Positions 46,079 to 55,323 of a stretch of DNA of 64,000 nucleotides are shown here, in pieces (positions within the stretch are counted from its first letter, which is position 1; each line of letters opens with the position of its first letter). A program made the position numbers and the translations under genes. The stretch lies in NCBI RefSeq assembly GCF_001584335.1, contig NZ_LSBB01000023.1:1-64000 (forward strand). Direction: 5' to 3'. Below the pieces are notes generated by a model. The model saw nothing but the letters and a program-made list of their open reading frames with translations, made no database searches and had not been told where the DNA came from. Origin of the DNA: Bacillus atrophaeus (GTDB taxonomy: Bacteria; Bacillota; Bacilli; Bacillales; Bacillaceae).

Positions 46079-48638
46079 CGGGTTTCTCTTTTCTTGCAGG
46101 CAGGTCATCTCCGATCAATTCCAGTGCCGCCATGACATTTAAACACCATTGAGATACGGTGTTCGTCGTCACCCAGGGGAGCTCCTCCAACTGTGTCCAT
46201 GTGTTGATCTGAGAGGGCTGGATCGGCAGCGGGGTATGGCTCATTCGGTGATCAAGCAAAAGATTCCATGCTTTGGCCGCCAACTGTTTGTCTTGTTTTT
46301 TTCTTGCAGCGTAGGCTGTCATCGCGGCGGCGAACATCGGCCAATGAAAATGCCCGTCATGGAGCGCGCCTCCGCTTTTTTGCCGTTTTTCTTCATCTGT
46401 CAGTGTGTAAAATTCACCGAATTCACTCAGCATTTCCTCCCATTCCGCATCCTCAAGAAGCTCGGCCAGCTCCATCCAGACCTGCGGCGCACCGAACGCG
46501 ATGATCATGTGATAGCCGCCAGCCGTGCCGTCGCCCATATGATGAAGCATGGAGGCCGCCGGATCGTACTCGAATGTCGGGCCGGATAATAAACGGAGCG
46601 GCAGGCGTTTCAGACAGCTGATGCCTGTAGTGATTTTTTTCAAATAATCAGGATTTCCCGTTCGTTCCCATTCCGCGAGCCAGTTGGAGCAAAAAGCTGC
46701 CCAATCCGGTCCTGTTCTGACGTGGGTCGGATGCTCTCCTTTTGAATAAAATTCTCTCATCGGATCTGTTTTTACGAGCGCAAAGTCCGCATCTTTCACT
46801 TCTGTCAGCACATCTCCCATACGCTCATCGCCTGTCAGAAAGTAATACCATTTATAAAGCCCCGCCATGCTGATTCTCGCTTCCTTGCAGCCGCAGCCCC
46901 AATGGACGACGTTATGCCTTGATCCCAGTCCCGCGTAGTCACCGAGATGAAAGCAGTCTGTCTCGCTTGTGTGGCGGGTCATAGCTTCGGCCATTCGGAA
47001 AATGTCTTCTCTTCCCGAGCGAAAAAACGCCTGCCACAGCCATAAAGTAGGAACAAGCTCGTTGTTTTGCCACGCGTATCCGCCAAGATCATACCGCCAC
47101 ATGTGCCGGATCGGATCATACGTGTGCATCACATCCCCGTAGTTCCAGAAACCGTACCATTTGCGCTGCTCCACTTCTTGTTTGTAAAACATAAAAGCGG
47201 CGTTGAGCTGTTCTTCCAGCTCTTTTTTCAACGGATTGGCTGTGTTTTGTAAGCTCCAGACGCCAAGCGCCCGTGAACTGTGATAATGCTCCGGTTCACA
47301 CACGAGCAGCGGCGGAGACTGCCATTGGTCGGTTAACCGATTCAGTTCAGCATCCGCAGGCGTTTGTGAAAAGCAAGCCAGATTTACCTCATTTGTATTT
47401 GCGATTCCAGTCGGATCTGACCTCATTTCCGCAAATCCTTCATAAGCGCTGACTACGTGAGTACCTTCTGAATAATGGCGGAAATCCATTGCTTCGGCGT
47501 CCGGCGGCCACAGCCAGACGGTCATTTTTGTATCGCTGCTGCCCAGGCCGCTGATTTCCAGTGCTGAAGGATATTTTTCAAAAAAGTGCCGCAGCCCGGC
47601 CGCCATGCCGCCGTTCTCTCCGCCCGCATAAAAAAGCCCCTTAGACCGTTTTCCGTGCAATATGTTCACCCACACAAAGTCCTTTCCGGTCCGTTTACAC
47701 AGACTGTAATGATCAGAGGAATTCTGTACGAGCTTCACATCATTCCAGACCGCGTTCTGTCTTCCGTGGCAGAACAGTTTTTGGTGTTTTTCTTCAGAGG
47801 TAAGCGTTTCTCCGTTGATCTGCCGCTGATAAAGGGAGTTGTGTTCATTGAATGCACGCGTCGCAAACAGCTGGGCCGGTTCTTTATAAATACCGGTGTC
47901 TCCTGCAAAACGAAAATGGCGGTTGTACGGTTCTCCCTGTAAAAACAGATCGAATTCCATACCGATTCCTTTCAAAAATTCCGATTTAAATTGACGGTCA
48001 ATCAGCAGCGTGTGTTTGATGTTAACCTCGGAAACGCCCGCGTAAAAAGTCAGCCTGAGGATAAACGGGAGCCGCTCATCTTTTGTGCCCCTATTCAGAT
48101 GGACGCCCTCCAGTTTAATAACCGTTTTAACATGCCCGCTGGTTTCAACTGCTGCTTGTTTGATGAAACTGCCTGAGCTTTCATACTCATGGATCATTTT
48201 CTCTTCTGTCCCGCTTCTCGTTTCTTTTATCGCAGTCAGCCGCCCGCCCGCGGCAATTTTCTTTCCGTGAATGGCCAGTGATTGAAATATCTCCTGCCCC
48301 GATGTATGGATGGTGCATGTAAGCGGTCCGGTATCCGCCTTGATCACATCCGCTGACTCGTTTACAGTGACAGTTTGGTCGGGTGCCGCAGCTTCGCCTT
48401 TTTGCAGAACGTAACAGCAGTCCGCCTGTCCGCCGAACACGGCCGCATGCTTTGTCCATTTGACGCTCCCGTCCGGCCAATAGGCCGACGGTTCGCTTTG
48501 CGTACACAAGCTATTTCCCTGTGAATCCAAAAGTGTCAGAGACTCTCCTTTTTTTAAGTCCCCTTTTTTCCAAGGCACCCCCCAGGTCACTCCGCCCGCC
48601 ATCGGGGGCTGTTTGCTCAGCCATTTTAGTTTCGCCAT
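46065..48638 (-). CDS. yetA: YetA, PL26-type exo-rhamnogalacturonan lyase-like protein
   Basis: This 857-residue protein (same length as B. subtilis YetA) has no signal peptide and so is cytoplasmic. It belongs to the PcRGLX/YetA family, whose fungal member is an exo-acting rhamnogalacturonan lyase. An N-terminal beta region of about 400 residues is followed by an alpha/alpha-barrel-like part rich in Trp and His (WHEWL-like and HNVVHWGCGCKEARI segments). It should shorten imported unsaturated oligosaccharides. ATG 48638 has AAGGAG 7-8 nt upstream. Confidence 0.85.
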   Translation of the reverse strand: MAKLKWLSKQPPMAGGVTWGVPWKKGDLKKGESLTLLDSQGNSLCTQSEPSAYWPDGSVKWTKHAAVFGGQADCCYVLQKGEAAAPDQTVTVNESADVIKADTGPLTCTIHTSGQEIFQSLAIHGKKIAAGGRLTAIKETRSGTEEKMIHEYESSGSFIKQAAVETSGHVKTVIKLEGVHLNRGTKDERLPFILRLTFYAGVSEVNIKHTLLIDRQFKSEFLKGIGMEFDLFLQGEPYNRHFRFAGDTGIYKEPAQLFATRAFNEHNSLYQRQINGETLTSEEKHQKLFCHGRQNAVWNDVKLVQNSSDHYSLCKRTGKDFVWVNILHGKRSKGLFYAGGENGGMAAGLRHFFEKYPSALEISGLGSSDTKMTVWLWPPDAEAMDFRHYSEGTHVVSAYEGFAEMRSDPTGIANTNEVNLACFSQTPADAELNRLTDQWQSPPLLVCEPEHYHSSRALGVWSLQNTANPLKKELEEQLNAAFMFYKQEVEQRKWYGFWNYGDVMHTYDPIRHMWRYDLGGYAWQNNELVPTLWLWQAFFRSGREDIFRMAEAMTRHTSETDCFHLGDYAGLGSRHNVVHWGCGCKEARISMAGLYKWYYFLTGDERMGDVLTEVKDADFALVKTDPMREFYSKGEHPTHVRTGPDWAAFCSNWLAEWERTGNPDYLKKITTGISCLKRLPLRLLSGPTFEYDPAASMLHHMGDGTAGGYHMIIAFGAPQVWMELAELLEDAEWEEMLSEFGEFYTLTDEEKRQKSGGALHDGHFHWPMFAAAMTAYAARKKQDKQLAAKAWNLLLDHRMSHTPLPIQPSQINTWTQLEELPWVTTNTVSQWCLNVMAALELIGDDLPARKEKPGKKG

Positions 48639-48662
48639 TTGTCCGCTCCTTCCATTTAAAAA

Positions 48663-48686
48663 AGCTGACTCCGTCAAGAATCAGCT
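48663..48686 (-). terminator. Weak hairpin between yesZ and yetA
   Basis: AGCTGA / TCAGCT followed by T6 on the minus strand, overlapping the yesZ stop codon. Possible partial terminator reducing yetA. Confidence 0.5.
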
Positions 48687-50676
48687 ATGGTCTGTCAAAC
48701 TGAATGATTCGGTACTCATACTCGCCAATGGACAAACTTCCCGCTTCAACAGCAAGGGCTGACAGCATGTCAGTTCCCGCTTCCGGGAGTGTGACGCTCC
48801 CCCCTTTTCCATCCATATTTACGATCACCCATATCAAACCGCTGTCGCCTATTCTCGGCGCCACAATTGTTCCTGGTGTAACATTCGTTCGTAAGGTGAG
48901 ACCGGCTTCTTTGGCATAATGGGCAATGAGCGCTTCAAGCATAGCCTCTCCGTCTTTTCCGGAAGGCGTTGATCCGAGCAAGACAATTTTGCCCGCCCCG
49001 TGCTTTTGTTCCGTCAAAAACGCCTTGCCTGAGGCCGGGCCCTTTTCAATGGTGCCGACGGTTTCTCCTGATTTCGCGTCAAAAACCGCGCTCCATAAGC
49101 CAAGCGGCGCACAAACACCAAATGCCCTTCCGGAATCGGTGTCTTCATCCATAGGGAAGGTGAAAAGCGTTTTGATACCCGCCGTTTTTTCAAGTTCGCC
49201 CAGCGCGCAATCCGTATGGATCGTATGCTCTTTTGTACGTCCGCCCGTCATCGGCCCCGCGATCCAAATCCCTCCCGCTTCGGCAAACGCTGAAGCTTTT
49301 TTGATATAGTCGGAAGAAAGGTAAGGCACATACGGTGTGAAAAGCAGCTTGTAGCCGTCTAGCGGGTGGTGTTCGGGAATCACATCCCGATGAATGCCGG
49401 CTTTCAGAATCCGTTCGTAAAAAGAGGTAACCAAAGAGCGATGATTCAGTTCTCGATGAGGCTCCGTTCTGAAAAACGCTTTCGCTCTGTCGGAGTATGT
49501 CATCGCTGCTTCCGCCTGTGCCGGCACGGTCGAAATGATGAACGGCTCGATTTCCTTCCTTGCCCGCTCAACGTCAAGCACGTTCTTATAGCCGATCGTT
49601 TTCTCTCCCCAAGCGCTGAGAACAGATCCGTGAGGAATCTCGCTGCCTGAACGCTGCTGTCTCCACAGCCAATAGCAAAACGCTTCGCCGCCTAACGCGT
49701 AAGAAGATACTGCTTCCGCTTTTAAATAGCCGTCTGCGTGCGGGAAGGCGTAGCTTTCAAGCGATGCGGCGTAAGAAGGGCTTGTTTCCAATATCCAGAA
49801 GGGCCGGTCTTTTTTGAAATGTCTCCACAAATCACAATTGAATAAGAACGCGGAGGCGTTTTCTTGTGTAGCGTACGTATCGAATGACGCGACATCGAGG
49901 CCCTGAAACAGCCGTTCATTGTCAACACTGAACATGACGGTGCTGTTATGGGAAATCGGCGCATCTGAATAGATTCTGATGATCCTTGCCTGCTCATCAG
50001 CAAATGCAGCAATCTTTTCCATAGAAAACAGCTGATACATCGTGCGCAGAGAAGCGTGGTGCAAAAATGGGGCCGGGCCCGGCTGCGGCACTTGTTCGAA
50101 CGATTGATACGTTTCGCTCCACACATCCGTCCCCCACGCTTTATTCAAACGGTCAATCATACCGTAGCGATTCTTGAGCCATTCATGCCACAGCCCCAAA
50201 CATGTTTCACACATGCATTCTCCCACATGGCATTTGAACTCATTATCGAGCTGCCAGCCGATCACGCCGGGCAGCCTCCCCAATTCTTTTGCGAGACTTG
50301 TCGTGATCAGGGCTGCTTTTTTTCTGAAATAAGGGTGATTGGTGCAAGCGTGCTGACGCGATCCGTGCCCCATGATCGCTCCGCTTTCATTCACATACAT
50401 TCGCTCCGGGCGGCCATGCGAGAGCCAAATGGGCGGTGTCGGCGTCGGTGTGCACATGATGGTTTCGATGCCGTTTTCATACAGACGGCCGATGATTTCT
50501 TTAAAAAAATTGACATTTATGTTTCCTTCTTCAGGCTCCATGACAGACCAGGCGAACTCGCCGATTCGAACGACGTTAATGCCTGTTTCACGCATAATGG
50601 TAATGTCCTGCTGAATCGTTTCCTCATCCCATAGTTCCGGATAATAGCACGCGCCGTGGTATAGCTTTTTTGCCAT
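48685..50676 (-). CDS. yesZ: GH42 beta-galactosidase YesZ
   Basis: This 663-residue GH42 enzyme has the acid/base Glu146 in GWQLDNEF and a nucleophile Glu in FWILETSPS near residue 300. A zinc site of Cys111 (HACTNH), Cys154, Cys156 and Cys159 (ECMCETC) is complete. Without a signal peptide it acts in the cytoplasm, presumably on galactose side chains or galactosyl oligosaccharides from pectin. ATG 6 nt after yesY; the ribosome site overlaps the yesY stop. Confidence 0.93.
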   Translation of the reverse strand: MAKKLYHGACYYPELWDEETIQQDITIMRETGINVVRIGEFAWSVMEPEEGNINVNFFKEIIGRLYENGIETIMCTPTPTPPIWLSHGRPERMYVNESGAIMGHGSRQHACTNHPYFRKKAALITTSLAKELGRLPGVIGWQLDNEFKCHVGECMCETCLGLWHEWLKNRYGMIDRLNKAWGTDVWSETYQSFEQVPQPGPAPFLHHASLRTMYQLFSMEKIAAFADEQARIIRIYSDAPISHNSTVMFSVDNERLFQGLDVASFDTYATQENASAFLFNCDLWRHFKKDRPFWILETSPSYAASLESYAFPHADGYLKAEAVSSYALGGEAFCYWLWRQQRSGSEIPHGSVLSAWGEKTIGYKNVLDVERARKEIEPFIISTVPAQAEAAMTYSDRAKAFFRTEPHRELNHRSLVTSFYERILKAGIHRDVIPEHHPLDGYKLLFTPYVPYLSSDYIKKASAFAEAGGIWIAGPMTGGRTKEHTIHTDCALGELEKTAGIKTLFTFPMDEDTDSGRAFGVCAPLGLWSAVFDAKSGETVGTIEKGPASGKAFLTEQKHGAGKIVLLGSTPSGKDGEAMLEALIAHYAKEAGLTLRTNVTPGTIVAPRIGDSGLIWVIVNMDGKGGSVTLPEAGTDMLSALAVEAGSLSIGEYEYRIIQFDRP

Positions 50677-50682
50677 GTCATC

Positions 50683-51336
50683 TCATCCTTTTTTTAAAGT
50701 CGATTCCGTTAAGGGAAGGCCCAGTTCTTTAATGCCTTCTGCAACAAGTTTCGCTATCTCGTTTGCGCCTGTTTTGGTGAAGTGCGTGTAATCATTGACC
50801 CCTTCTGACACCATAAAGTAGGAATAGACCGTTTCCTCGCCTTGTGCTGTAAAGAAGGCCAGGCTTTTCTCCATTAAATCAATCAGCCGTACGTTCTCCT
50901 CAGCAGCCGTTTGTTTCATCGCGATGCAGTAATCAGGGAAATCATTTAAAAATACGCCATTTTGATAATGGAACCGGGCCACCGGTGTGATCAGAAGCGG
51001 GTGGGCGCCTTTTTCCCGCGCGCCTGTGACATATTGCTTCAGGTATTGTTTATAAGTTGTATATGGTTCTGTGTAGCGTTCCGGCTTATCCTTGGATGCG
51101 TCATTATGGCCCATTTGGACAAACAGCCAATCGTCCGGTTCAATGATATCCAAGATAGCTTGAAGTCTTCCTTCCTCTACAAACGTTTTCGAGCTTCTGC
51201 CGCCGATCGCTTTGTTGATCACCTGAATGTGATCAGGCACATGTCCGCCGAGAAATTGACCCCAGCCTCCTTGATTCGTGCTTTGGCCGTATGTCTGAAC
51301 AGTGGAATCACCGGCAAGATAAATATGATTTGGCAT
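50683..51336 (-). CDS. yesY: SGNH-type rhamnogalacturonan acetylesterase YesY
   Basis: This 217-residue SGNH/GDSL esterase has block I YLAGDSTVQTYG (Ser), block III VQMGHNDASK and the C-terminal DYTHFT with Asp/His. It removes acetyl groups from rhamnogalacturonan fragments in the cytoplasm. It is a paralogue of YesT. ATG 51336 has AGGAGG 8 nt upstream; TTG 51339 is an alternative. Confidence 0.92.
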   Translation of the reverse strand: MPNHIYLAGDSTVQTYGQSTNQGGWGQFLGGHVPDHIQVINKAIGGRSSKTFVEEGRLQAILDIIEPDDWLFVQMGHNDASKDKPERYTEPYTTYKQYLKQYVTGAREKGAHPLLITPVARFHYQNGVFLNDFPDYCIAMKQTAAEENVRLIDLMEKSLAFFTAQGEETVYSYFMVSEGVNDYTHFTKTGANEIAKLVAEGIKELGLPLTESTLKKG

Positions 51337-51339
51337 CAA

Positions 51340-51420
51340 TCATTCCTCCTTAATGGTTTCATTTAAAATCGCTTCAATAGCGGCAAGCTCTGCATCTGAA
51401 AAAGGCAGTGACTGGAGCAT
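51340..51420 (-). pseudogene. Short frame between yesX and yesY, possible gene remnant
   Basis: ATG 51420 opens a 26-codon frame ending LAAIEAILNETIKEE that stops within the ribosome-site region of yesY, as real operon genes often do. A strong GGAGG just after the yesX stop is spaced for the out-of-frame ATG 51428, not for this one, so a frameshift may have broken a small gene. It could equally be a short leader peptide or chance. Confidence 0.35.
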
Positions 51421-51443
51421 GCGGACATTTTATACTTCCCCTC

Positions 51444-53282
51444 CTAAAGCGGCATTTCTGCTTTATTGCCCGCCAGATATATGGCTGGCTTCGGCGGCTT
51501 TTTCATTCCCGTGCCGAGATAGTAGCCTGTGTGCGGCGGCTGATTATAAGCTGTGTTCTGCCAGGCAATCCCGAGTCTGTACACCGGGTCGTGCATCAGT
51601 GTATAAAGGCGGTGGCGTGTGATGTCGGTCGTTGTATAGATGCGGAGCGCATCACTTTCTTCCGTTCTCCAAATAACCTCTTCCCGCCAGTCCCCGAACA
51701 GGTTAGCTTGGAGTACCGGGTTTCCTTTTGTTCCATTGTTGGACAGCACTCCCTCCGGCTGAAAAACCGTCTTCAGGCATCGGTTTTCAGCGTCCCATTT
51801 ATCAATTTTCGGCCGGCCGATCGTTCCATTCCAGTCGTGATCCAGCAGCTCTCGTACCAAGTCGCCGTCCCACCAGATGGCAAAGTTGGCTGATGCGGGC
51901 GCTTTGTCACTGACCTTTTCTCCTTTACTGGTGTACAGGCCATATGAAATTCCCTCGTTCCCCGGCGGGTCGATGCCCCAAACGAGCGAGCCTTCATACT
52001 GAGGGTCAATGTGGGCCGCCATGCCTCTCCCCACGTCTGTGCCGGCATGGACTCCCCACAATATATCGCCGGTTCCGGCATCCCGGAAGGACAATCCATA
52101 CGGCGAATAATGATCTTCATGCACTTGAAAAACCTCCAGCCCTTTGCGTGAGGGATCAAGATTGCCGACATGCATCGCATCACCGTGTCCAAGCCCCGTT
52201 GTATACAGACCGGTGCCGTCATGATCGACAGCCATGGCGCCGTAAATGATTTCATCCTTCCCGTCACCGTCCACATCCGCCACGCTTAAGCTATGGTTCC
52301 CCTGCCCGGCGTACCGTTCATGTCCCGGTTTATCCGAATCAAATATCCACTGTTTTTCCAGCCTGCCGTTTCTGAAATTGTATGCGGCAAGAACCGATCT
52401 CGTATAATAGCCGCGTGCCATCACAAGGCTCGGCCGCTCACCGTCGAGATAAGCGATTCCCGCCAAAAAACGGTCCATCCGGTTTCCATATCCGTCCCCC
52501 CAATCCTCAAGTGTGCCGCGGGGCGGATCATAATCAACGGTCGAGAGCGCTTCACCGGTTTCACCCTTAAACACAGTCAAATATTCGGGGCCGGATAAGA
52601 TTCTGCCTTGTTCGTCCCTGAAATCAGCATCTTCATTTCCGATAATATTGCCTATCCCGTCTGTTGTTCCGTCCGCTGTTTTCATCGCGATTTCGGCCTT
52701 CCCGTCCCCGTCAAGGTCATACACCATGAATTGGGTGTAATGGGCGCCTGCTCTGATGTTTTTTCCGAGATTGATTCTCCATAAAAATGTGCCGTCCAGT
52801 TTATACGCATCAATCAATACCTCGCCTGTATAGCCGTTATGGGCGTTGTCTTTTGAATTTGACGGGTCCCATTTTAAGATGATTTCATATTCACCGTCAC
52901 CGTCCACATCCCCGACACTGGCATCGTTCGCGCTATAGGTGTACGGCTGTCCGTCCGGCGTAGTGCCGCCTTCAGGTTTTTTGAGCGGAATCGTCAGGAA
53001 CCGTTCCGGCCAGACCGCGGCTTTCGGTGTACGGCTGATTTCAAAGCCCTTTTTCACAACCGATACACGATAAACAGAAGCTAATGTTCCCGCCGGGTCA
53101 AGAAAATTGGTGCTCTCTGTGATCAGCTTTTTACTCACCCGCTGCCCATTCCTGTAAAGATGAAAAGCTGTATCCTCATCATCGGTGCCGAGAAAACGCC
53201 AGCTGACAAAGACGCCGCCTTCGGTTTTCACTGCGATGAGACCTCTTGTCAGATATTCCATCTGTCTCTTTTTTTGTTTCAT
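51444..53282 (-). CDS. yesX: Rhamnogalacturonan exolyase YesX (PL11)
   Basis: This 612-residue PL11 lyase lacks a signal peptide. It is strongly similar to YesW, with repeated calcium-binding D-x-D-x-D-G loops (GDVDGDGEYEI, YDLDGDGKAEI, ADVDGDGKDEI) on an eight-bladed propeller. In B. subtilis YesX releases disaccharide units exo-wise inside the cell. The start ATG 53282 has no adjacent ribosome site; a purine-rich GGGGGAAGG lies on the far side of a perfect hairpin. ATG 53261 is a weaker alternative. Confidence 0.92.
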   Translation of the reverse strand: MKQKKRQMEYLTRGLIAVKTEGGVFVSWRFLGTDDEDTAFHLYRNGQRVSKKLITESTNFLDPAGTLASVYRVSVVKKGFEISRTPKAAVWPERFLTIPLKKPEGGTTPDGQPYTYSANDASVGDVDGDGEYEIILKWDPSNSKDNAHNGYTGEVLIDAYKLDGTFLWRINLGKNIRAGAHYTQFMVYDLDGDGKAEIAMKTADGTTDGIGNIIGNEDADFRDEQGRILSGPEYLTVFKGETGEALSTVDYDPPRGTLEDWGDGYGNRMDRFLAGIAYLDGERPSLVMARGYYTRSVLAAYNFRNGRLEKQWIFDSDKPGHERYAGQGNHSLSVADVDGDGKDEIIYGAMAVDHDGTGLYTTGLGHGDAMHVGNLDPSRKGLEVFQVHEDHYSPYGLSFRDAGTGDILWGVHAGTDVGRGMAAHIDPQYEGSLVWGIDPPGNEGISYGLYTSKGEKVSDKAPASANFAIWWDGDLVRELLDHDWNGTIGRPKIDKWDAENRCLKTVFQPEGVLSNNGTKGNPVLQANLFGDWREEVIWRTEESDALRIYTTTDITRHRLYTLMHDPVYRLGIAWQNTAYNQPPHTGYYLGTGMKKPPKPAIYLAGNKAEMPL

Positions 53283-53288
53283 ATGATT

Positions 53289-53315
53289 GGAACGGGCGTG
53301 AAAAACGCCCGTTCC
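53289..53315 (-). promoter_or_regulatory. Perfect hairpin between the yesX ribosome site and start codon
   Basis: GGAACGGGCGT and ACGCCCGTTCC pair over 11 bp with a 5-nt loop. The purine-rich Shine-Dalgarno lies directly 5' of the stem and the ATG 6 nt 3' of it, so folding would bring them to a normal distance. Confidence 0.6.
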
Positions 53316-53334
53316 TTCCCCCTTTCATTCCGCT

Positions 53335-55185
53335 TTAGGGCGTGTACATGTTTGGCTTTTCCGGTGAAGCCATCCCGTTTCCTAAAAAGAAGCTTGGATG
53401 AGGCGGCTGATTGTAGGCGACATTCTGCCAAGCGATCCCGAGACGGTAAACGGAATCATGCATCAGTGTATACACACGGTGCTCCGTGATATCTGTCGTT
53501 GTATAGATCCGAAGTTCGCTGCTGTCTTCATTCCGCCATACAGCTTCCTCCCTCCAGTCACCAAGCAAATCCGCCTGAAGACTCGGTGTCGCTTTTGTGG
53601 AATTATTGGAAGCGGCGCCTGAGGCTGTTAACAATGTTTTTGATACGCCATTTTGGTAATCCCATTTATCTATCCTGTTACTGTCAAGCTGTTCTCGCAG
53701 GAGATCTCCGTCCCACCAGATGCCGAAGTTGGTCGATGAAGGAACAGTGCTTCCGATCTTCACGCCTTTTGCCGTGTAAAGCGAACCGTTTGCCCATACC
53801 TCCTGTCCCGGATAGCGCGGATCAATATCAGCGGCCATCCCTCGGCCTACATCTTTGCCGGCATGAACCCCCCATATGATTTTTCCTGTTGCCGCGTCTC
53901 GGAAGGATAAGCCATAAGGAGAGTTTTTATCTTCATGAACCTGAAACACTTCAAGGCCCGGACGGCTTGGATCGAGATCGCCCGCATGCAGCGCGTCCCC
54001 GTGCCCAAGTCCTGTAGAATACAGCCCTTCTCCGTCATGATCGACAGCCATTGAGCCATAAATGATTTCATCTTTTCCATCATAGTCGACATCCGCTATG
54101 CTTAGATTGTGGTTGCCCTGCCCGGCAAACGTTTCATTTCCCGACTTTGTTGAATCAAAAGTCCAAAGTTTTGACAGCTTTCCGTCTCTGAAGTTATAAG
54201 CGACAAGCATCGTTTTCGCATAATATCCTCTCGTCATAATCAGGCTCGGCCTTTGTCCGTCGAGGTACGCTACTCCAGCCAGAAAACGATCGACTCTGTT
54301 TCCGTAACCGTCGCCCCAATCGGAAACATTCCCTCTCGCCGGTTCAAATTTCGCAGTGACAAGCTCTTTTCCCGTATCCCCTTTGAACACGGTTACATAT
54401 TCCGGTCCGGAAAGAATGCGCCCTTGCTCATTGCGATAGTCGGCATTTGCATCGCCAATCACTTTTCCTGTCCCGTCCTTCGTTCCGTCTGCTGTCTTCA
54501 TAGCCACTTCCGCTTTACCGTCACCATCCAGGTCATATACCATAAATTGAGTATAATGCGCGCCCGCTCTGATGTTTTTTCCAAGCCCGATCCGCCACAG
54601 CAATGTCCCGTCAAGCTCATATGCGTCAATGAAAACTTCTCCGGTATAGCCGTCCTGTGAATTGTCTTTTGAATTGGATGGGTCCCACTTGAGAATCAGC
54701 TCATATTCTCCGTCCCCATCCACATCGCCTGCACTTGCATCATTGGCGCTGTATGTGTACGATTCGCTTTTTGGTATCTGGCCGCCGGCCGGCTTTTTCA
54801 GCGGAACAGAATGATACTGCTTTCCCCATACCGCCGCTTTTTCGGACGCTGCCTGCTCGGTTCCGTTTACAACGGCCTTCACCTGGTAAACAGCGCTCGT
54901 TGAACCGCCTTTATCCAAATAATTTGTGCTTGAGGCAATGGGTGAAGCGTTCAGTTTCTGCCCGTTTCTGTACACATTGAACGAAACAGAAGCATTCTCT
55001 GTGCCCAGAAGCCTCCAACTGATAAATACTCCGCTCTCTGTCTTTACAGCCACAAGCCCTCGGTTTAAAGCCTCCAGTTGTCTTGCCGCCCCCTCGGCCT
55101 TAGCCGGAAATACTGACGCACCGATCATCAATAACAGTGTCAATACAGTGAAAATGGACAACATGCTTTTCTTTTGCATACTCAT
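53335..55185 (-). CDS. yesW: Secreted rhamnogalacturonan endolyase YesW (PL11)
   Basis: This 616-residue enzyme has a signal peptide (hydrophobic core FTVLTLLLMIGASVFPAKA). The mature part is the PL11 propeller with many D-x-D-x-D-G calcium loops (GDVDGDGEYEL, YDLDGDGKAEV). It cuts the rhamnogalacturonan I backbone endo-wise outside the cell, the first step of the pathway. ATG 55185 has AAGGGG 7 nt upstream. It has its own strong promoter with cre, although it lies within the yes operon. Confidence 0.94.
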   Translation of the reverse strand: MSMQKKSMLSIFTVLTLLLMIGASVFPAKAEGAARQLEALNRGLVAVKTESGVFISWRLLGTENASVSFNVYRNGQKLNASPIASSTNYLDKGGSTSAVYQVKAVVNGTEQAASEKAAVWGKQYHSVPLKKPAGGQIPKSESYTYSANDASAGDVDGDGEYELILKWDPSNSKDNSQDGYTGEVFIDAYELDGTLLWRIGLGKNIRAGAHYTQFMVYDLDGDGKAEVAMKTADGTKDGTGKVIGDANADYRNEQGRILSGPEYVTVFKGDTGKELVTAKFEPARGNVSDWGDGYGNRVDRFLAGVAYLDGQRPSLIMTRGYYAKTMLVAYNFRDGKLSKLWTFDSTKSGNETFAGQGNHNLSIADVDYDGKDEIIYGSMAVDHDGEGLYSTGLGHGDALHAGDLDPSRPGLEVFQVHEDKNSPYGLSFRDAATGKIIWGVHAGKDVGRGMAADIDPRYPGQEVWANGSLYTAKGVKIGSTVPSSTNFGIWWDGDLLREQLDSNRIDKWDYQNGVSKTLLTASGAASNNSTKATPSLQADLLGDWREEAVWRNEDSSELRIYTTTDITEHRVYTLMHDSVYRLGIAWQNVAYNQPPHPSFFLGNGMASPEKPNMYTP

Positions 55186-55207
55186 CAGACAGCCCCTTCC
55201 CATTTGT

Positions 55208-55221
55208 TGTAAACGCTTACC
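55208..55221 (-). promoter_or_regulatory. cre site downstream of the yesW promoter
   Basis: TGTAAACGCTTACC matches the cre consensus at 13 of 14 positions. It lies just after the start of transcription, suiting a CcpA roadblock. Confidence 0.85.
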
Positions 55222-55229
55222 CAAATTGG

Positions 55230-55258
55230 ATTGTATGCGCTGGGCGCGCTGCCATCAA
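55230..55258 (-). promoter_or_regulatory. SigA promoter of yesW
   Basis: Minus strand TTGATG (55253-55258), 17 nt, TACAAT (55230-55235). Confidence 0.8.
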
Positions 55259-55264
55259 TTGCAC

Positions 55265-55322
55265 TTTTTTGCAAAAGAGGTATTGAGGGACTGAACTTTT
55301 TTGCGTTTTTATCACTTTTTTG
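55265..55322 (-). repeat. GCAAAAAA direct repeats upstream of yesW
   Basis: Minus-strand GCAAAAAA at 55265-55272, exactly 6 nt before the -35, and at 55297-55304, 32 bp (about three turns) upstream. A third weaker copy ACAAAAAAG is near 55316-55322. Candidate AraC-type activator sites, possibly YesS or YesN. Confidence 0.55.
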
Positions 55323-55323
55323 T

